This document shows, one piece after another, positions 1-12,501 of a DNA stretch of 64,000 nt. How positions within the stretch are numbered: position 1 is the stretch's first letter; every line of letters begins with the position of its first letter. Origin of the DNA: Dryococelus australis (taxonomy: Eukaryota > Arthropoda > Insecta > Phasmatodea > Phasmatidae); NCBI GenBank assembly GCA_029891345.1, contig CM057009.1:289674966-289738965 (forward strand), read 5' to 3'. The position numbers and the translations under genes are program-made. A model generated the notes under the pieces. The model searched no databases and had not been told where the DNA came from. It worked only from the letters and a program-made list of their open reading frames with translations.

Positions 1-1870
1 TCATTTAAAATAAATAAGAATAAAAAATTTGGGTTCAGCTGTGTTTGGGGACACGGCCGTTTGTTTTGCGTGAATACGTCTACGTTGACGCGCTCTGACG
101 CCTTGGTGTTTATTTTACGTTCCCGGCACCGCTTCACTCGATTATGGGGTTTTATGGGTATCACTGGATTGCTTTTGAGATGCTCTTTCCAACCGTATAC
201 GATTTCTGTATTACGACTTGGCTTTTTGACGAGTATAGGCCAAAATTGTGTTAAGTTTTCTTAATTTTTTACATTAAACGCATACAATTTCACCATAACC
301 ACTGGCACAAAAATGTTGTTATATGCACAATCGATTGATCTTGATGAGAGTTGTCTAAATTGAAACTTGAACGAACGTCGTAGTTTCCCCTAGTCAAAAG
401 TTTTACTACACGGAAGTTATGAGACGTGATAAAACGAACTCAAAATTGCGGCGCCACACCTTCCCTCCCCCCTAACCCTGTGAAACAATGTCCTCACTCA
501 ACGTAACGTATTCTTTGATCCTTTGGCAATCGAGTGGTGTTATTGAATTTTGAATGTATACGATATATTCGGAACTGCAATGCCAAACTGTATCCCCCCG
601 ACATGTGCGTTGATAGCTCCTAGTAAGAAATAGCTGGCATGTAAATTATTATGACAAGTGAGTGTGCACGAATTCGGTATGTCGTCCCTTTGGCGTAATT
701 TTATAGATTCGGTAAAGTTTTCTTCGCGTGAGGCAAAGAGATATCGTGAATGTAGAACTTTAGCAGGGCTCTGGACAACAAGAAATAATTCTCAGGAGGA
801 AAATCTAATATAACAGAGTTTTTTTTTTTTTTTAAGTGAATATTTCTTACTGTCAAATTTAGTTTTTATGGATGCGATTTTGAAAATACGTTTCATTGCT
901 TTGTATTTGAAAGTGTATTATTGACTGTGAGTGCTGTAAAGCGATGCGTTGTATATCGTACATGTTGACATTTTATTTACCTCTGGCTAGAAACAAGAAA
1001 AATTCGCGAGTTCAATGACCTGCAGGCTAGACTCTGCAGTATTATGTACAAAAATGCCGATATAGGCTGGAAATTGGTTGTCTGCTGTCACAGTGGAAGG
1101 CGAGAACTAGGCACCGTTCTCCAGGCGGTGTCAAAAACCGTGTGGACCAACGGCTAAATTTATATAAACGCACGTGATTGAATTCTAACTTGTCCTAAAA
1201 TGATTCCGCTAATTCTTCAGGTATCTACCTATGGCAGGAAATGATAAGTAGCGAGCAGCCCCGAAAGTGGGAAATAGCCTCTCATAGACTATGGCACAGA
1301 AAAGTTTAGATAACCGAAGTGAAAGAGCTGCTTATCCCATTCAGACCCAGTGTGCACATTTGTGTACATTACGCATGTGTATGTAATTTTTGGTCTGTAC
1401 TGCACATTGGGAAGTTTAATGATCAATGATCTTACCTTTGGGTAAATTATTCGCACACAATATTACTTGTGTAAGTTATAATTGGTTCATATAACTGTAG
1501 TCGAACATATAGTGTATAGATCGTTGTCTTTGACAACGGAAGAAGTGTTGTGTCGACAGAAGTACAGCACGCATAGTAAAAATGTACTGTTTGTAACACC
1601 TGAAGCAGTGAATTAAAGTGGCTCTGAAAGTGTTATATCGCGAAAGTCCAGCAGCGCAGGCCAGCAAAATGGAGTCACTGAGCAGAAACACGTGGGAACG
1701 CAGTTCGTCGGCCAGCGCCCGGTAACTTTCTCGCCAGCCAGCGGCGCAGCCAATAGGGAATATTTCGCAGCACGCAGTAGCAAATCAGACGCTAGGTCCG
1801 TTCCAGAGCCTCAGGCAGCAAATCAGAGAACGGGTACGCCCAATTCGAAGTAAACGCCAAGCCAACTTAC
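1..1870. other. Non-coding stretch, no gene recognised
   Basis: I see no coding sequence with recognisable family features. The stretch contains a T-run near 820-835 and, at about 1000-1050, a fragment (gcgagttcaatgacc, then ggctagactctgcag) that resembles the start of the dispersed repeat found more completely at 15661-15950. Short open frames here are explained by chance. Confidence 0.6.
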
Positions 1871-2240
1871 AAATGCAGACGTACTTATTCTGTGCTCGGA
1901 CGGAGTTTTCAAGAACGGCTTGTTTTTCATCTTTTGTTCCATACCAGACTTGAAAATAAAATTAATTGTATGGGAATACGAATATTTTAAATACAGCGAG
2001 TGTAAATAAATGATACTACTGAGAGAAAAGTTTATTTCAATCAACAAAATATTAGTTTATATAGCGCCAAATGTATATTTAGTTGCCCCAACAATATATT
2101 TTGTTAAGCAAACATAACTTGAACAGCCACAAATTTTATTCTGTTCATCTAACAAAATGCATGGTTAAATAACCATAACATATGCGTTTTGCTGAAAGAA
2201 ATTAGACTACCAACAAAATATTTAGTTGGACCGACGGTAT
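1871..2240 (+). repeat. Dispersed repeat, copy 1 (pairs with 5621-5995)
   Basis: This is a direct repeat of 5621-5995. Shared landmarks in the same order are the block gtgctcgNacggagttttcaag, a long A/T tract, an atgat...ctgagagaNaagttt block, and several CAACAAAAT/ATTTTGTTG boxes around a shared gttgccccaacaa core. The CAACAAAATATTTAGTTG boxes are internally palindromic. There is no coding capacity, so it is probably a non-autonomous mobile element. No terminal inverted repeats or target duplication were confirmed. Confidence 0.6.
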
Positions 2241-4660
2241 ATACAGTAGAACCCCTTTTATACGCCCCCTGATTTTACACTTTCTTGCATTTTGCATTTA
2301 CAGTTTTCAGAACAGAAATTTCTCTCCTTTTAGAATTTCCTGCATTTTCCAACAATTTTTTCTGGTCACTTGAATGTGTATAAAAGCGGTTATACTGTAC
2401 ATTTTTTGGCCACTCATTTCTCCTCTGACATGGCCCCACGCATACATACGAAAAATACGAAATGTTCAAATACATTTCTTCCAAAACACCATTTCATTGT
2501 TGATCTTCTACACCTGGAGTGACAGTATTGGAATCGATGAGATTCACAGTGATGAAACTGTATAGACAAAACATTTCACCTACCATTTCATGACGCGAAC
2601 CGAGCGCATGTGAAAAGTCCGCTTATTATAAGTTTCGTCGGTGACCGTCGACATCGTCACGAGCCGACTGTCTCGCAGCCGACGGATATATTCGCCTGCT
2701 TGAAGACGGCATTCAGAGATATTCATCTGTTAGTAGAGGGGTACATTCAGTCAACTTCAGCTTAACGACTTTCTCCACGCCGAGCTAGCCGAGCTAAGCT
2801 AGTATCTGTGCACACGGTCGACAACGTACCAACAACATATTACTACAACTAACTACTCATTAAAAAATTCCACAAATCTGTTGGGGGAAAAAAAAAAAAA
2901 CGTTACTTAAAGACACAAAAGTAAACTTTATATTTTGTAGGTCATTAAAACAGTTTTTGATTTCAAATATTTATTTTATAAGAAAATATTAATACACATT
3001 TTCTTGTATTTTTAGGGCGTGTGAGAAACTGGTTGGTGGCAATGTTGAAGGCGTTTTTTTTTTTTTTTTACTTCGTGAGATGTCGATATTACGTGTTGCT
3101 GACGTGGCCCGGGTGTTTTGCTAACTATTATTGTTTGTGGAAAAGAAAATATTTTACCAAGGCTATGTGGAGGAAAGTTAACAGCTAGCTTTTAATCAAA
3201 AATTTCACTTGAAACTGTCCTCAATAAGAAAACAATTTACACAACTGAAATAGATTATATTAGTATTCCAAACCTTTGTTCACGCCAAAGTGTACCATGA
3301 AATGTGATGACGTTGAATAAATACAAAATAAGTGACAGCAACTGTGTCAGTGCCGTCATATCGTTATTTTTTCTTTGGTTCAATTATAACAGTATATCTA
3401 ACATATTACCCCATAGGTATTGAATTATGGCGTGAATTTAATAACCTTTTCTACTTTTTTTTCCATCATACGAAGCCTAATTGATTTTGAACACTCCGAT
3501 AGCTTTTCAGCGTAGAAAATATTTGTTTTGTACAAAGGGAGCATGATTATAGGGACGTGGATTTGAAGTGTGTTTGTGTATTTCATTTTGGCTTCAAAGT
3601 TATTTTTCAAAATTACAAAATGACTGGGAATTAATTAGTCTATTCTTAATGGAATCAATGCAATGAATTTTCAGTTTGTTGCAAAATATGTTTCTAATAT
3701 TTAAAGTTAATGACGATCCGTTTTAATTAAAGTAAATAAAATTTTATCATTCAAATTCTAAATTAACTGAGCCGGCCCCTAGACATACCAAACGATAGGC
3801 TATTATGGATCAAAATAAAAAAACTCACACAGCTTATAATTTAATGTTTTCAACACTGGTTTAAGTTGCGTATTAATTTATAAAATTTGCGTAAGTTTGC
3901 CGTTTTAAAAAAATGTTGTTGCTATATAAAACACATAACCATATATCACTTATTTGAGCATAAAAAAAGAGGTAACGAGTTTCGATCTTAAACCTACTTA
4001 CGTCTGTGTAATAAGACACGTACACGTGAATTATCCATTCGCCCATCAAACACACGCTGCGTAAGGCACAAATAAATATTTATCAGTGAGGGTGTACTAA
4101 GACAATAATAGCTTATTTAATAAGTACGTGTAATGAAGTATTCGTATATTTACGCGCTTTTAATAACACCCCACACGTAAATTAGACAGTATTAGGTTAT
4201 TCACAATGTTTAAGAGGACGGACGTGTGTGATGCACGTTTGTAATAATTATAACCGAGCATCTCACGCTTATTCGTAACGTAAATGTATTTGTAGGAAAA
4301 TTACATCTCCGTACAACACAATTACGTGCTTCACTGACCACTGACTTTGTACTGCACAGTATTTATCTCCGTATCAATGAAATGTACGGCCATGTTTCAT
4401 AACGACGCCATCCATATTGGTTTAACTACGAAATTCTAGCCTGCCAAATGCTTGTGAGCAGCTGATACTTTCCGACTCAACGTGTGACGTCACTTGACAT
4501 TCGTATCAAGCTTAGAATACCGAGCAGCTGTCTGGAGCCGATAACTATTCTTTTTCGTAACCAAACCCCCCCCCCCTCCCCCCCAAACAACTCGCTGTGA
4601 CATTGACGGATCGGCGCTTGGGAAGAACAGAATCGATAAACCTCTGGAACCTTGAAGCGG
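2241..4660. other. Non-coding stretch, no gene recognised
   Basis: The stretch is AT-rich and has no supported gene. At 2585-2830 there is a CpG-richer patch, with gtcggtgaccgtcgacatcgtc and then ctccacgccgagctagccgagc. It could be an old 5' exon or promoter, but nothing confirms that. A C-run lies at 4565-4585. Confidence 0.5.
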
Positions 4661-4670
4661 GTGGTGGTGG

Positions 4671-4925
4671 TGGAGAGTGAAGAGATTTGGGCGGCTGTTA
4701 ACATCAATGTCTTGTTAGCCGATGAGGGTGATGATTTGAGTATGACGCAGCGCTGGAATGAAAGGGTTGGGTAAACCAGAGATCCCGAGAAAACCCGCCG
4801 ACCAATGGCATCGTTCGGCACGATTCCCACATGCGAAAATCCGGAGTGACCCTGCCGGGGATTGTACCCGGATCGTCTCGGTAGGAGGCGAGTAGGCTAA
4901 CCGCTCAACCACCATTGTCTTGGGG
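4671..4925 (-). mobile_element. tRNA-headed SINE, copy A
   Basis: This is one of three copies of a SINE family of about 215-270 bp (others at 13724-13938 and 59965-60233). It lies in minus orientation. Its tRNA-like head is at the right end and includes a pol III A-box-like ggttgagcggttag and a B-box-like region with gattgtacccgg when read in element orientation. The shared body includes the pieces aaacccgccgacca and gcatcgttcggcacgattcc. The B box is more decayed than in copy C and no target duplication is evident. Confidence 0.75.
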
Positions 4926-5620
4926 TGATGGGAGGGGGGGCAGACCTTCATTAGCATGTATCCCACACCCTGAAAGTCGAACAAAACATAACATCGCCGG
5001 ACCTGTTCACAAATACCCTTGCGGCAGAGTCGAACAGCGCATCACTAGAATGTTGTAGAAATGACTGAGGACAATATAGTCTTCGCCTATCAGCTGCCGT
5101 GACTTTAAGGTGTAAAATGGTTCATAATCGTATCTGTATAATGTTTGTACGTAACTTTTGGTTTCATAGAGTCGCCTGTTCTTTAATTACAAGAAAAATA
5201 TCTCCGCCATGTGTTACCGAGTTGCGTTATTTTTATAAGGAAAAACGTAACGGCGATAACTAATTTATTTTATGTATCACCCACCTTTGGGCCTTTAAAC
5301 CACTATAAATCTTGAAATTCCATTTATTTTGGTAACTTTTCTAATGTGTTCGTATTTTCATAAAACGGGAGTCCACTGTTGTGTATTAATGAGGTTTATA
5401 TGCAAGGTTTCAATCGTTTGAAAAACAAAAATTTCAACAGTAATCCTCGCATGCTAGGAAATATATTTTAATCTTCACCGAAAATTGATGACGTATACAG
5501 ACAAACTTGTTGAAAACGTGCATTTAAACGCGAGCGTGTCGAACAAATTGAAGTATTCTATTGTCGAGCCACAGAATGCCTAGGAATACAGAACTGTGAC
5601 AGCCGCGAATCGTTTCACAA

Positions 5621-5995
5621 TCGCAGACATAATTGTGTGCTCGTACGGAGTTTTCAAGTGCTGTGGTATTTCTGAAGGGGCATATTTTCCTTCTCGAGCT
5701 CCTTGTTTACCAGACTTAAGAAAACAATATAAAATATAGGAATATATGTTCGTAAAATTGAGGGAATATAAATAAATGATCGCTCTGAGAGAGAAGTTTG
5801 TTCCGGCAAACAAAATATTTGTTAATACAGGGCCAAAAACATACTAAGTTGCCCCAACAAAGTATTTTGTTGAGTAAACAAAAGTTGAACAAAGACAAAA
5901 TTGGTCCATCTAACAAAACGCACTCTTGAATAAATGAAACCTCAGTGTTGGACGAAAAGAAATTAGATTTTCACCAAAACTGTTTGTTGAATCAA
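5621..5995 (+). repeat. Dispersed repeat, copy 2 (pairs with 1871-2240)
   Basis: This is the second copy of the repeat described at 1871-2240, in the same orientation and about 3.75 kb away. The order of shared blocks is preserved: the gtgctcgtacggagttttcaag block, the gctctgagagagaagttt block, the gttgccccaacaaagtattttgttg palindromic core, and the final aaacgcactc...gaaagaaattaga-like block. It is non-coding. By eye the copies differ at roughly a quarter of positions, so they are old. Confidence 0.6.
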
Positions 5996-6660
5996 CTTAA
6001 TATATTTGTTTGGCTACTCATTTGATCGATTTATTGCGAAAATACAGCTCGCAGGTTTGTATTTGTTTGTGACATTTAGGGTAGTAACAGTGTTTGTTAG
6101 TGCATTTATTGATGCTGAACAATTGTGCAAACACTATAATAAAACGAGTTCCAACAGGAGACTAAACAGAAAATATGTTAACTTGAATATTATTTTTAAA
6201 GACGTTGTCCAGTATTCGAAAAGCGCGTATTAAAAAACATTCTCACTCCGTCAGTAGTCACTTCATCTGAGGAATACAGGACCTAGCACTCGCCCGCAAA
6301 CAACCCAAGTTCGAATCCCAGACGAATTTCAATTTATGATATATCAGCAGGGACTGTTTAACACTTTGAGGTGTGAACATATTCACTGCCAGACGCCACA
6401 AACCAGAAGTAAGTCACCTATACACGCCACTAAAGAAAGTTCCATCTCCACTGGTTTATACATTTTCCACTCAAAAGTGTCTCACTATTTCAAAATTCAC
6501 CTGACACGCCCACCGTAGTGACAAGTTTCTTTATTGGCTTGCTTCTGGCCAGTGACTTGAAGAGCTTCATGTGTCCAGCACTACAGTGGATTGTCCTGTG
6601 CAGCACAATATACAGTATTTCTTGTTCAATTCTATATCTGAATAAAAAAAGTTAGATTTT
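5996..6660. other. Non-coding, with one B-box-like site
   Basis: There is no supported gene. At about 6258-6325 the sequence caagttcgaatccca, preceded by a possible tRNA-like body, resembles a pol III B box and may be another decayed SINE head. The match is limited to that box. Confidence 0.35.
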
Positions 6661-7290
6661 TCTGTGCGCGAATTTTATACGTTTGTGACGAAGCGTTCGC
6701 GTTACGTGCACGCAGAAACCAGCGAAGCGAACGCACGACATCCGCACGAGGTTTGTGTTCGAAGACAAACCAATCGGTCACGGCACCGCTGGCCGAGTTC
6801 GACAACCTTGCGTAGACTTCACGAGTGCTAGTGCATTGTAAGCAGCGCAGCAGACTCGAAGGGCACACCGCGTGATGTTCCGTCAGTGAAAGCTCGGGAT
6901 CAGCGGCATTACCTCACGCCCCGCGTAGCGGAAGAGCTCGCTTCTGATCGCTTCGCCGACCAGATCCATTAACTAATTGCCGCCTCCCTCGCTTTCCTCC
7001 TCCCCCCCCCCCCCAAAAAAAAAAACCAACCGCCAGCGAGCCGTGGCACTTCTAGATAGACACCACGACTCGTGTGGGCGGGGTGCGTCAAGCCGTTCCG
7101 TCGCACATCGGTTTCCGAGTTCGAGTGTTGCTTTTTTGGTACGCGCTGTACTAGTGTTCATCGTTCGTCTCGCAGCCAGCGAACCATGTGTTGAATGCTG
7201 TACGATATCGGCGTTAATTATTCATGTCACAAAGAGGCGTATAAAATCCCGCAAATCGGACTAGCCATAAGGAAGCCTGGTCACTGGTGC
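6661..7290. promoter_or_regulatory. CpG-rich patch, possible promoter or 5' exon
   Basis: Base composition changes sharply here. From about 6660 to 7280 the DNA becomes GC- and CpG-rich (cgttcgcgttacgtgcacgcag, agcgaagcgaacgcacgac, gggcggggtgcgtcaagccg) against an AT-rich background. Overlapping open frames on both strands are typical of a CpG-rich patch rather than of a gene. A C-run followed by an A-run lies at 7005-7026. In insects such patches can mark a housekeeping promoter or first exon. No clear TATA box or initiator was found, so the call rests on composition only. Confidence 0.25.
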
Positions 7291-7885
7291 CATGCTGTGT
7301 CCAGTGCCCGTCATATATATAATTAATGTGCAACATGTCCACGATCGTGGACACTGTGACTAGACGGGTTAAACGCGTTGATTGGTAAGACCGAAGGGAG
7401 ACAAACTCCTTCGGGGGATCTACAGGACGTGAAGAAGTGTGCGCCTTTGAACCCCCCACGCACACGTAATAAATCGGGATCATGGAAAATCACGGAAAAT
7501 TTTTTGGGTCGTCATATCTTCGATAAAACTCTAGCTAGTGTATTCTTTTATTACGTACTGGATGAACAAGGTGTGGCCACCACAAAGTTGTTTGCATAAA
7601 AATTCTGCCTTACATTATCAGAATAATAATTGCTCCAATGAAATGGGGTGGTAGCTTTATGCATGCATGAATAGCAAATAATAAAATACAACTGTCGGAC
7701 ATGTGTACAGTTTGTTGAATCCCAGCAAACAGTCAATTTTCCAGCCATAAACAACCATCTCTAAAAAAAAAAAATACATATTTTTTGTTTGGTAAATAAA
7801 GAGCACAAAATATTGGTCCTGCAGAATATACCGTTTAGCCGAACAAAACCACTCAACTATAAATTACTAGCGATAGGACAATTTT
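7291..7885. other. Non-coding stretch
   Basis: No gene or repeat is recognised. A short A-run lies near 7764-7774. Confidence 0.5.
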
Positions 7886-8105
7886 CCGAGTTTATGACCC
7901 ATAGGCTAGAATGCACAGTCCTGTTTACATTTGAGCCTCAGACGTTTGTTCATTGGCTGCTGCTCCAGAAAGTAGCCAGTGTTGGCAGTGTGGAATTCGT
8001 TATTTGCTTCCTTGCAAGTGTGCTATTGATACAGAGTCGACCAGGGCGTGAGTAATAAACTGAGATCCAATTGCAAAAGCCACTCAAAAGTACACGTTGT
8101 TCTAG
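7886..8105 (+). repeat. Dispersed repeat family R2, copy 1
   Basis: This aligns by eye with 15661-15950 in the same orientation. Shared blocks in order are gagcctcagNNgtttgttcattgg, gctNctNccccagaNagtagcc, a block with ggcagtNtgg, attcgNtaNttgNttccttgcaagt, and ccaattgcaaa. A piece of the downstream end (aattcgcgaatttttcctatctct) recurs at about 8629-8652, suggesting that copy 1 is interrupted. It has no convincing protein and is probably a non-autonomous element or an old UTR-derived repeat. Confidence 0.6.
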
Positions 8106-8920
8106 TTTGATTTATATTGTGGTCAAACCATACTTGTCAAAGGTTGGGCGAATCTCACGATGGTAGAGCAACGTAGGGTAAATGAGTATAAGAGAGGTAC
8201 AGGTTACACTGTAGTTAAATAATTAAACATCCGGACATTACATAAAACTTGATATGGTCAACTGCCTTATTGAGAGCCACGTTAGTACATGGTACTTTTC
8301 CAACCTTGAGAAGTAAAGTATGGTCGAGCTACGGCGATCGGCTTAGCAGGCTTCTTAGGGCGTCAATCTAGGCCGGCGTCGCATGGAGAAAGATTCCTCC
8401 CACCACATTACATTGATCTCGTATCGGCGTCGCATAACGTAACTTGGCCTGATTCCCTGGCTGGTAGAGGGGATTCCTGCTTGCCGTGGTTTGGCTACGC
8501 CAATCCCGATTGCGTCAACTGGCTTTCCTGATTACAGCTAGTGTGTAATGGAGTGTTCAGGCAGGCCGTCGAGTTAAGGCCTCTTCACGTCGTAAGAACG
8601 TGTTTAACATCCAACATGTCCTTATATGAATTCGCGAATTTTTCCTATCTCTATAAATTACGTTGCTGGGCATGATGAATTTTGTAAACACTGGTCGCGA
8701 GTACGGCTCGTTTTATAGGTTCAGGCAAAGCTGTCTATGTCCTCCAACACAGTGACCTATTAACAGACACTCGTCAGTACAGCTAGTGAATCCTGACATG
8801 GCAAAAGAACCAAGAACTGACGCAAGCGAAGTACAACAGCCAATGAAACGTTCATCGCTCCTCAGGCACATAGAGATGTTCTACCTCAAGCATGCTGGAA
8901 GTCAAGATCCAGTGCACTGT
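8106..8920. other. Non-coding stretch
   Basis: No gene is recognised. It may include an insertion inside the R2 repeat copy that begins at 7886, because a matching R2 tail reappears near 8629. Confidence 0.4.
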
Positions 8921-10245
8921 TAGAAATTTCTGTAGAATTACGGAAACCTTTACGGAGATGTAGAGATAATTCACGGAAAGGCACTCCGTATGATGAATAA
9001 CGTAAATGAACTCCGTAAATATAAAATACGGAAGTTCTTCGTATTCTTATGGCTCCGATTTTGAGACACGAACAATGCAGATGACACCTGAAGCATTATA
9101 AAATCCCATCTTTGCAATACTATTTCTTGTAAAATAGTAGTAGATGGGATGAGTGGCGCTCCAGTCATGGAGTGCCAATTAATTGATTCTTGTTCAAATC
9201 CAGGTACAGGATAAAAAATCTTCTGCATACACAGTGAAACACGCACATAACGAAAATAAACTAATTATTTCTTAACCTCGTTTTATAAACCGCAAAAGCA
9301 GCAAGCGCTCTAACACGAATTGAAACGACATGCGCGTTCGTCACTTTCGTGTAAATTCCATATTCACGAAATACTTCGTTCAGAGTTGTGGTAGGTGAGT
9401 AGTTCGCGTTATTGATTCTTAACTTTTCGATTCGTGTTCAAATTCCACTAGAGGACAAATTATTTACGCTATTTAAATTTCTCTGTCACACTCAGTGAAA
9501 CACATTACGGAAATATTTTTTGTCCTTACCCCAGTTTGTAAACCTGAAATAAGAAAACACGCAAATACTCTAATATGACTAGAAACTAAGAGAGGGCGTG
9601 AATAATTCTTCATAAATCCCACATTTACAATACAAGTTTTTGTGAAAGCCTAGTAAATGAGTGGATAGGTGATTGTAGTGTGTTGAACTGTAAAAAAAAT
9701 TTTTTTCGAGTTCAAATCCCGCCACCGAACAAACTTCATTTTTTTTTTATATATATTCATGTTTATACACAGTCAATCACCCACATAATAGAAGTAAACA
9801 ATTTTTTGTTACCCCTTGTTTCAAAGATCAGATTTTAAAAAAACTGGCAAGTTTGATGTCACGTTCCGTGAATTTACGGAGATTTGCGTGAAATTTACGG
9901 AGAGAGAGTTAAAAAAAATACAAAGAGACCGTAATTTAAATCCGTTGTCTCGATAATTTAAAACAGGTATTTTCCGTAATTTTACAGGCATTTTTTCTGA
10001 CAGTATACGAGATTTCACCCAAGGTCGAAAGTAAACAATTTTTTGTTACCCCTTTTTTTAAAGAGCAGCTTAAAAAACTGGCAAGTTTGATGTCACATTC
10101 CGTGATTTTATTGAGATTTGCGTGAAATTTACGGAGAGAGTGTTAAAAAAAAAAAAAATACAAAGAGACCGTAATTTAAAGCCGTTGTCTTGATAATTTA
10201 AAACTGGTATTTTCCGTAATTTTACGGGCATTTTTTGATTCGCTG
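8921..10245 (+). repeat. Nested tandem array with tRNA-like boxes
   Basis: Two repeat types are joined. At about 9120-9780 a unit of about 270-280 bp occurs nearly three times. Each unit has a gaNNgNgtgg/ggtgagtag leader, a B-box-like gttcaaatccN or gttcaaattcc (9191, 9430 and 9709 regions), a cactcagtgaaacac-like block, and a tail of the type aaataa...tttNttacc. At 9785-10015 and 10030-10240 a unit of about 240 bp occurs twice, with gtaaacaattttttgttacccc, ggcaagtttgatgtcac, gatttgcgtgaaatttacgg and aaagagaccgtaattta. The block rich in ttacgga at 8930-9030 looks like a degraded relative. Confidence 0.6.
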
Positions 10246-10524
10246 CCGTGAGTACAGGAAGCGGTGAATTGATGGTGTTATGTCAGCAACGAGATGAGAA
10301 GCAGTCGCTTTGCAAATAATGCACATCCCTCTTTATTGTGTTGAAACAGATCATTGAGATGTTTACCGAGTACGTTGGTACATGACGATTACGTCCGCAG
10401 TAACACACATCTGCCTCGCTTCGTGCCATTATGTTTCTTCTTGTGACATAAAAGTACAGTCACCGCGTACTATATTGACGAGATGAAGTCAACGCGCACG
10501 AGCTGTTTCGTAGCGATTCCCTGT

Positions 10525-10660
10525 TTTCGCCCCGCTGATTGGTGCAGGGTAACAATGGCGTCGAACGTGCAGCTAACAGACGAGGCGCCGTAGTGAGTGC
10601 GCACACGGCACGGGGGCTCGGCTGTATAAGAGACAATTATTTTACAGCGAAGATGATTTT
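10525..10660 (+). promoter_or_regulatory. CCAAT/TATA-type promoter-like segment
   Basis: Within a CpG-richer patch there is a reverse CCAAT box (tgattggtgc) near 10535 and, about 85 bases downstream, a TATA-like ctgtataagagac near 10622. The spacing is like a pol II promoter reading rightwards, and a short open frame starts at 10665. No transcript evidence is available. The frame (63 codons, ending in A-run-encoded lysines) is not a recognised protein, so this is only a candidate. Confidence 0.3.
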
Positions 10661-11417
10661 TTAGATGGGAAATATCGTGTGCGGGTTGCATAGATACGGA
10701 AAAAATAGGCGCGGGGAATCACCCGGAGACTCGACCGACAAACTTCGGCTGCAGTTTAATCACGAAAAAAAAAAAAAAAAAGTTGGAAAACATATGCACG
10801 ACCTTAATTTTAACTTGAAAACTAAGGGTGTTACAAATCTTTGGAGTTGGACCTGAAATTCTTGTTTATTGCAGATACTGGGAATAATATTTAAGGCGCA
10901 ACATCGATTGTCTGGATAACGGTTTACTGATCGAAGATTTTCAAACACCACAGCACTCGTTGCTGTCATCGAATTATTTAATGTAAGCAATCGCGGTTAC
11001 TATCGATGTTTCGAATTAACCTCCATGCCGCGGTAGAATATTTGGGATTTAATAAATGCCTCGCGGTTTCCAAGAAACTCGTGTTTTACTTCAAAATAAC
11101 CCTTTCATTCCGGCGCCTCTCCATACTCACACCAATCGCCCGCGTCGGCTCTCAAGACCACACTGTTAAGAGCTGCCCAAAACTCTTCACTCACTCACTG
11201 ACTCACAATACCCAGTAAAACACTGTCACGGCTATTGAAGAGAGATAAATATTTCAGTCAGTGGTAAACTGCAGTGGTAGAGTAATAAATTCTTTCTTCA
11301 GGTAGAACTTCAAAAATGTTTACATCCCTTAGAATTCATGCTAGACCATACGAGGTATATCAGTTTTTAACTACTTTTTATGGGATTAACCTGCAGCCGA
11401 AGTTTATCGGCCGAATT
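10661..11417. other. Non-coding stretch
   Basis: No supported gene. An A-run of about 17 bases lies near 10765. The 63-codon frame at 10665-10856 runs through it and is not convincing. Confidence 0.5.
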
Positions 11418-11775
11418 TAGATACATCGTGTATATATGTTATATTTTTATAACTTATTTAGATACATCATGTATATATATATATGTTACATATGTGTGTG
11501 TAACTTATTAAAATACATCCTGTATAATAAATTACATAAATGTAACTTATTTGGATACATAGTGTATATAAAAATTACATACATACATATATATGTAACT
11601 TATTTGGATACATTTTGTATATGAAAGTTAAACATATAGGTAACTTATTTGGATACATCATATATATATATAAAAGTTACATATATATGTAACTTATTAG
11701 GATACAGGCTGTATATAAAAATTACATATTTCATATAACTTAAGGTACTTCATGTATATATTAGTTACACACACG
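11418..11775 (+). repeat. AT-rich minisatellite, about 50-56 bp unit
   Basis: About seven degenerate units follow one another, each built as taacttatttggatacat followed by a short variable piece, then gtatatataaaa and ttacatatatat. Unit lengths vary because the TA-rich part expands and contracts. Open frames inside it are simple-sequence artefacts. Confidence 0.8.
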
Positions 11776-12501
11776 CATATATATATACACAGTATATATA
11801 TTACACAGTATATATGTTTTACACTGGTCGTGTGCTCTCTGACAGAGGCCGTTTAGCTGGCACACACGCGCGGTGGGTTGTGGAGTTGCAGTTCGCGATT
11901 CGAAGCAAGACAGTACGTTATGGCCAACTGAGTAGTTAGTATGTGTATCATTCATGGCTATGAACTGTTGCCCTTTATTCAGAGGCAAAATGATCCCTGG
12001 TTTGAAGGGTGGATTTTTAACAATGTGTTGTCGGGTACTGGAATCCAGACGCTCTTTCGAAATATGTATTAATTTTTTTCTGCCAACACATTTTTATTCG
12101 TCCAAGAGAAGCTTACAAATATTAATATTATTTTCTCTCGGACTATTATAAATGCGTTGGCAAAAAATCAATACCTATTTAAAATATATTCAGGATGCAA
12201 TTACTCGAATACTGATCCTTGATACTAAATTATTATTTGTGTATATAAATATAGATCACATGACATGTGATTTATTTGGCTAAGTTAATTAGGAGCATAG
12301 AAACTTGGGCTCCCATTTGCCTAAAATTTTCGAATTTTCGTTGCTATATTTTGAAAACTGTAATAATTTGACAACTAATATTTTCATTGATGTGGTCCTT
12401 GTGTAAATTTATTTCAGAAAATTAATTAAAAAACTATCGTGAAATAAGGCCTGAATGCCCTCTTGCTTCTTAGCTTCAAACGTGGAACACAGCTGCAGGT
12501 A
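11776..12501. other. Non-coding stretch
   Basis: No gene or mobile element is recognised here beyond the tail of the AT-rich minisatellite. Confidence 0.5.

Noticed and set aside
2585..2830. Promoter of a host gene
   Set aside because: Moderate CpG content only. No TATA, initiator or downstream coding sequence could be tied to it.
11418..11775. CRISPR-like array
   Set aside because: The units are adjacent and degenerate with no regular unique spacers. It is a minisatellite in eukaryotic DNA.
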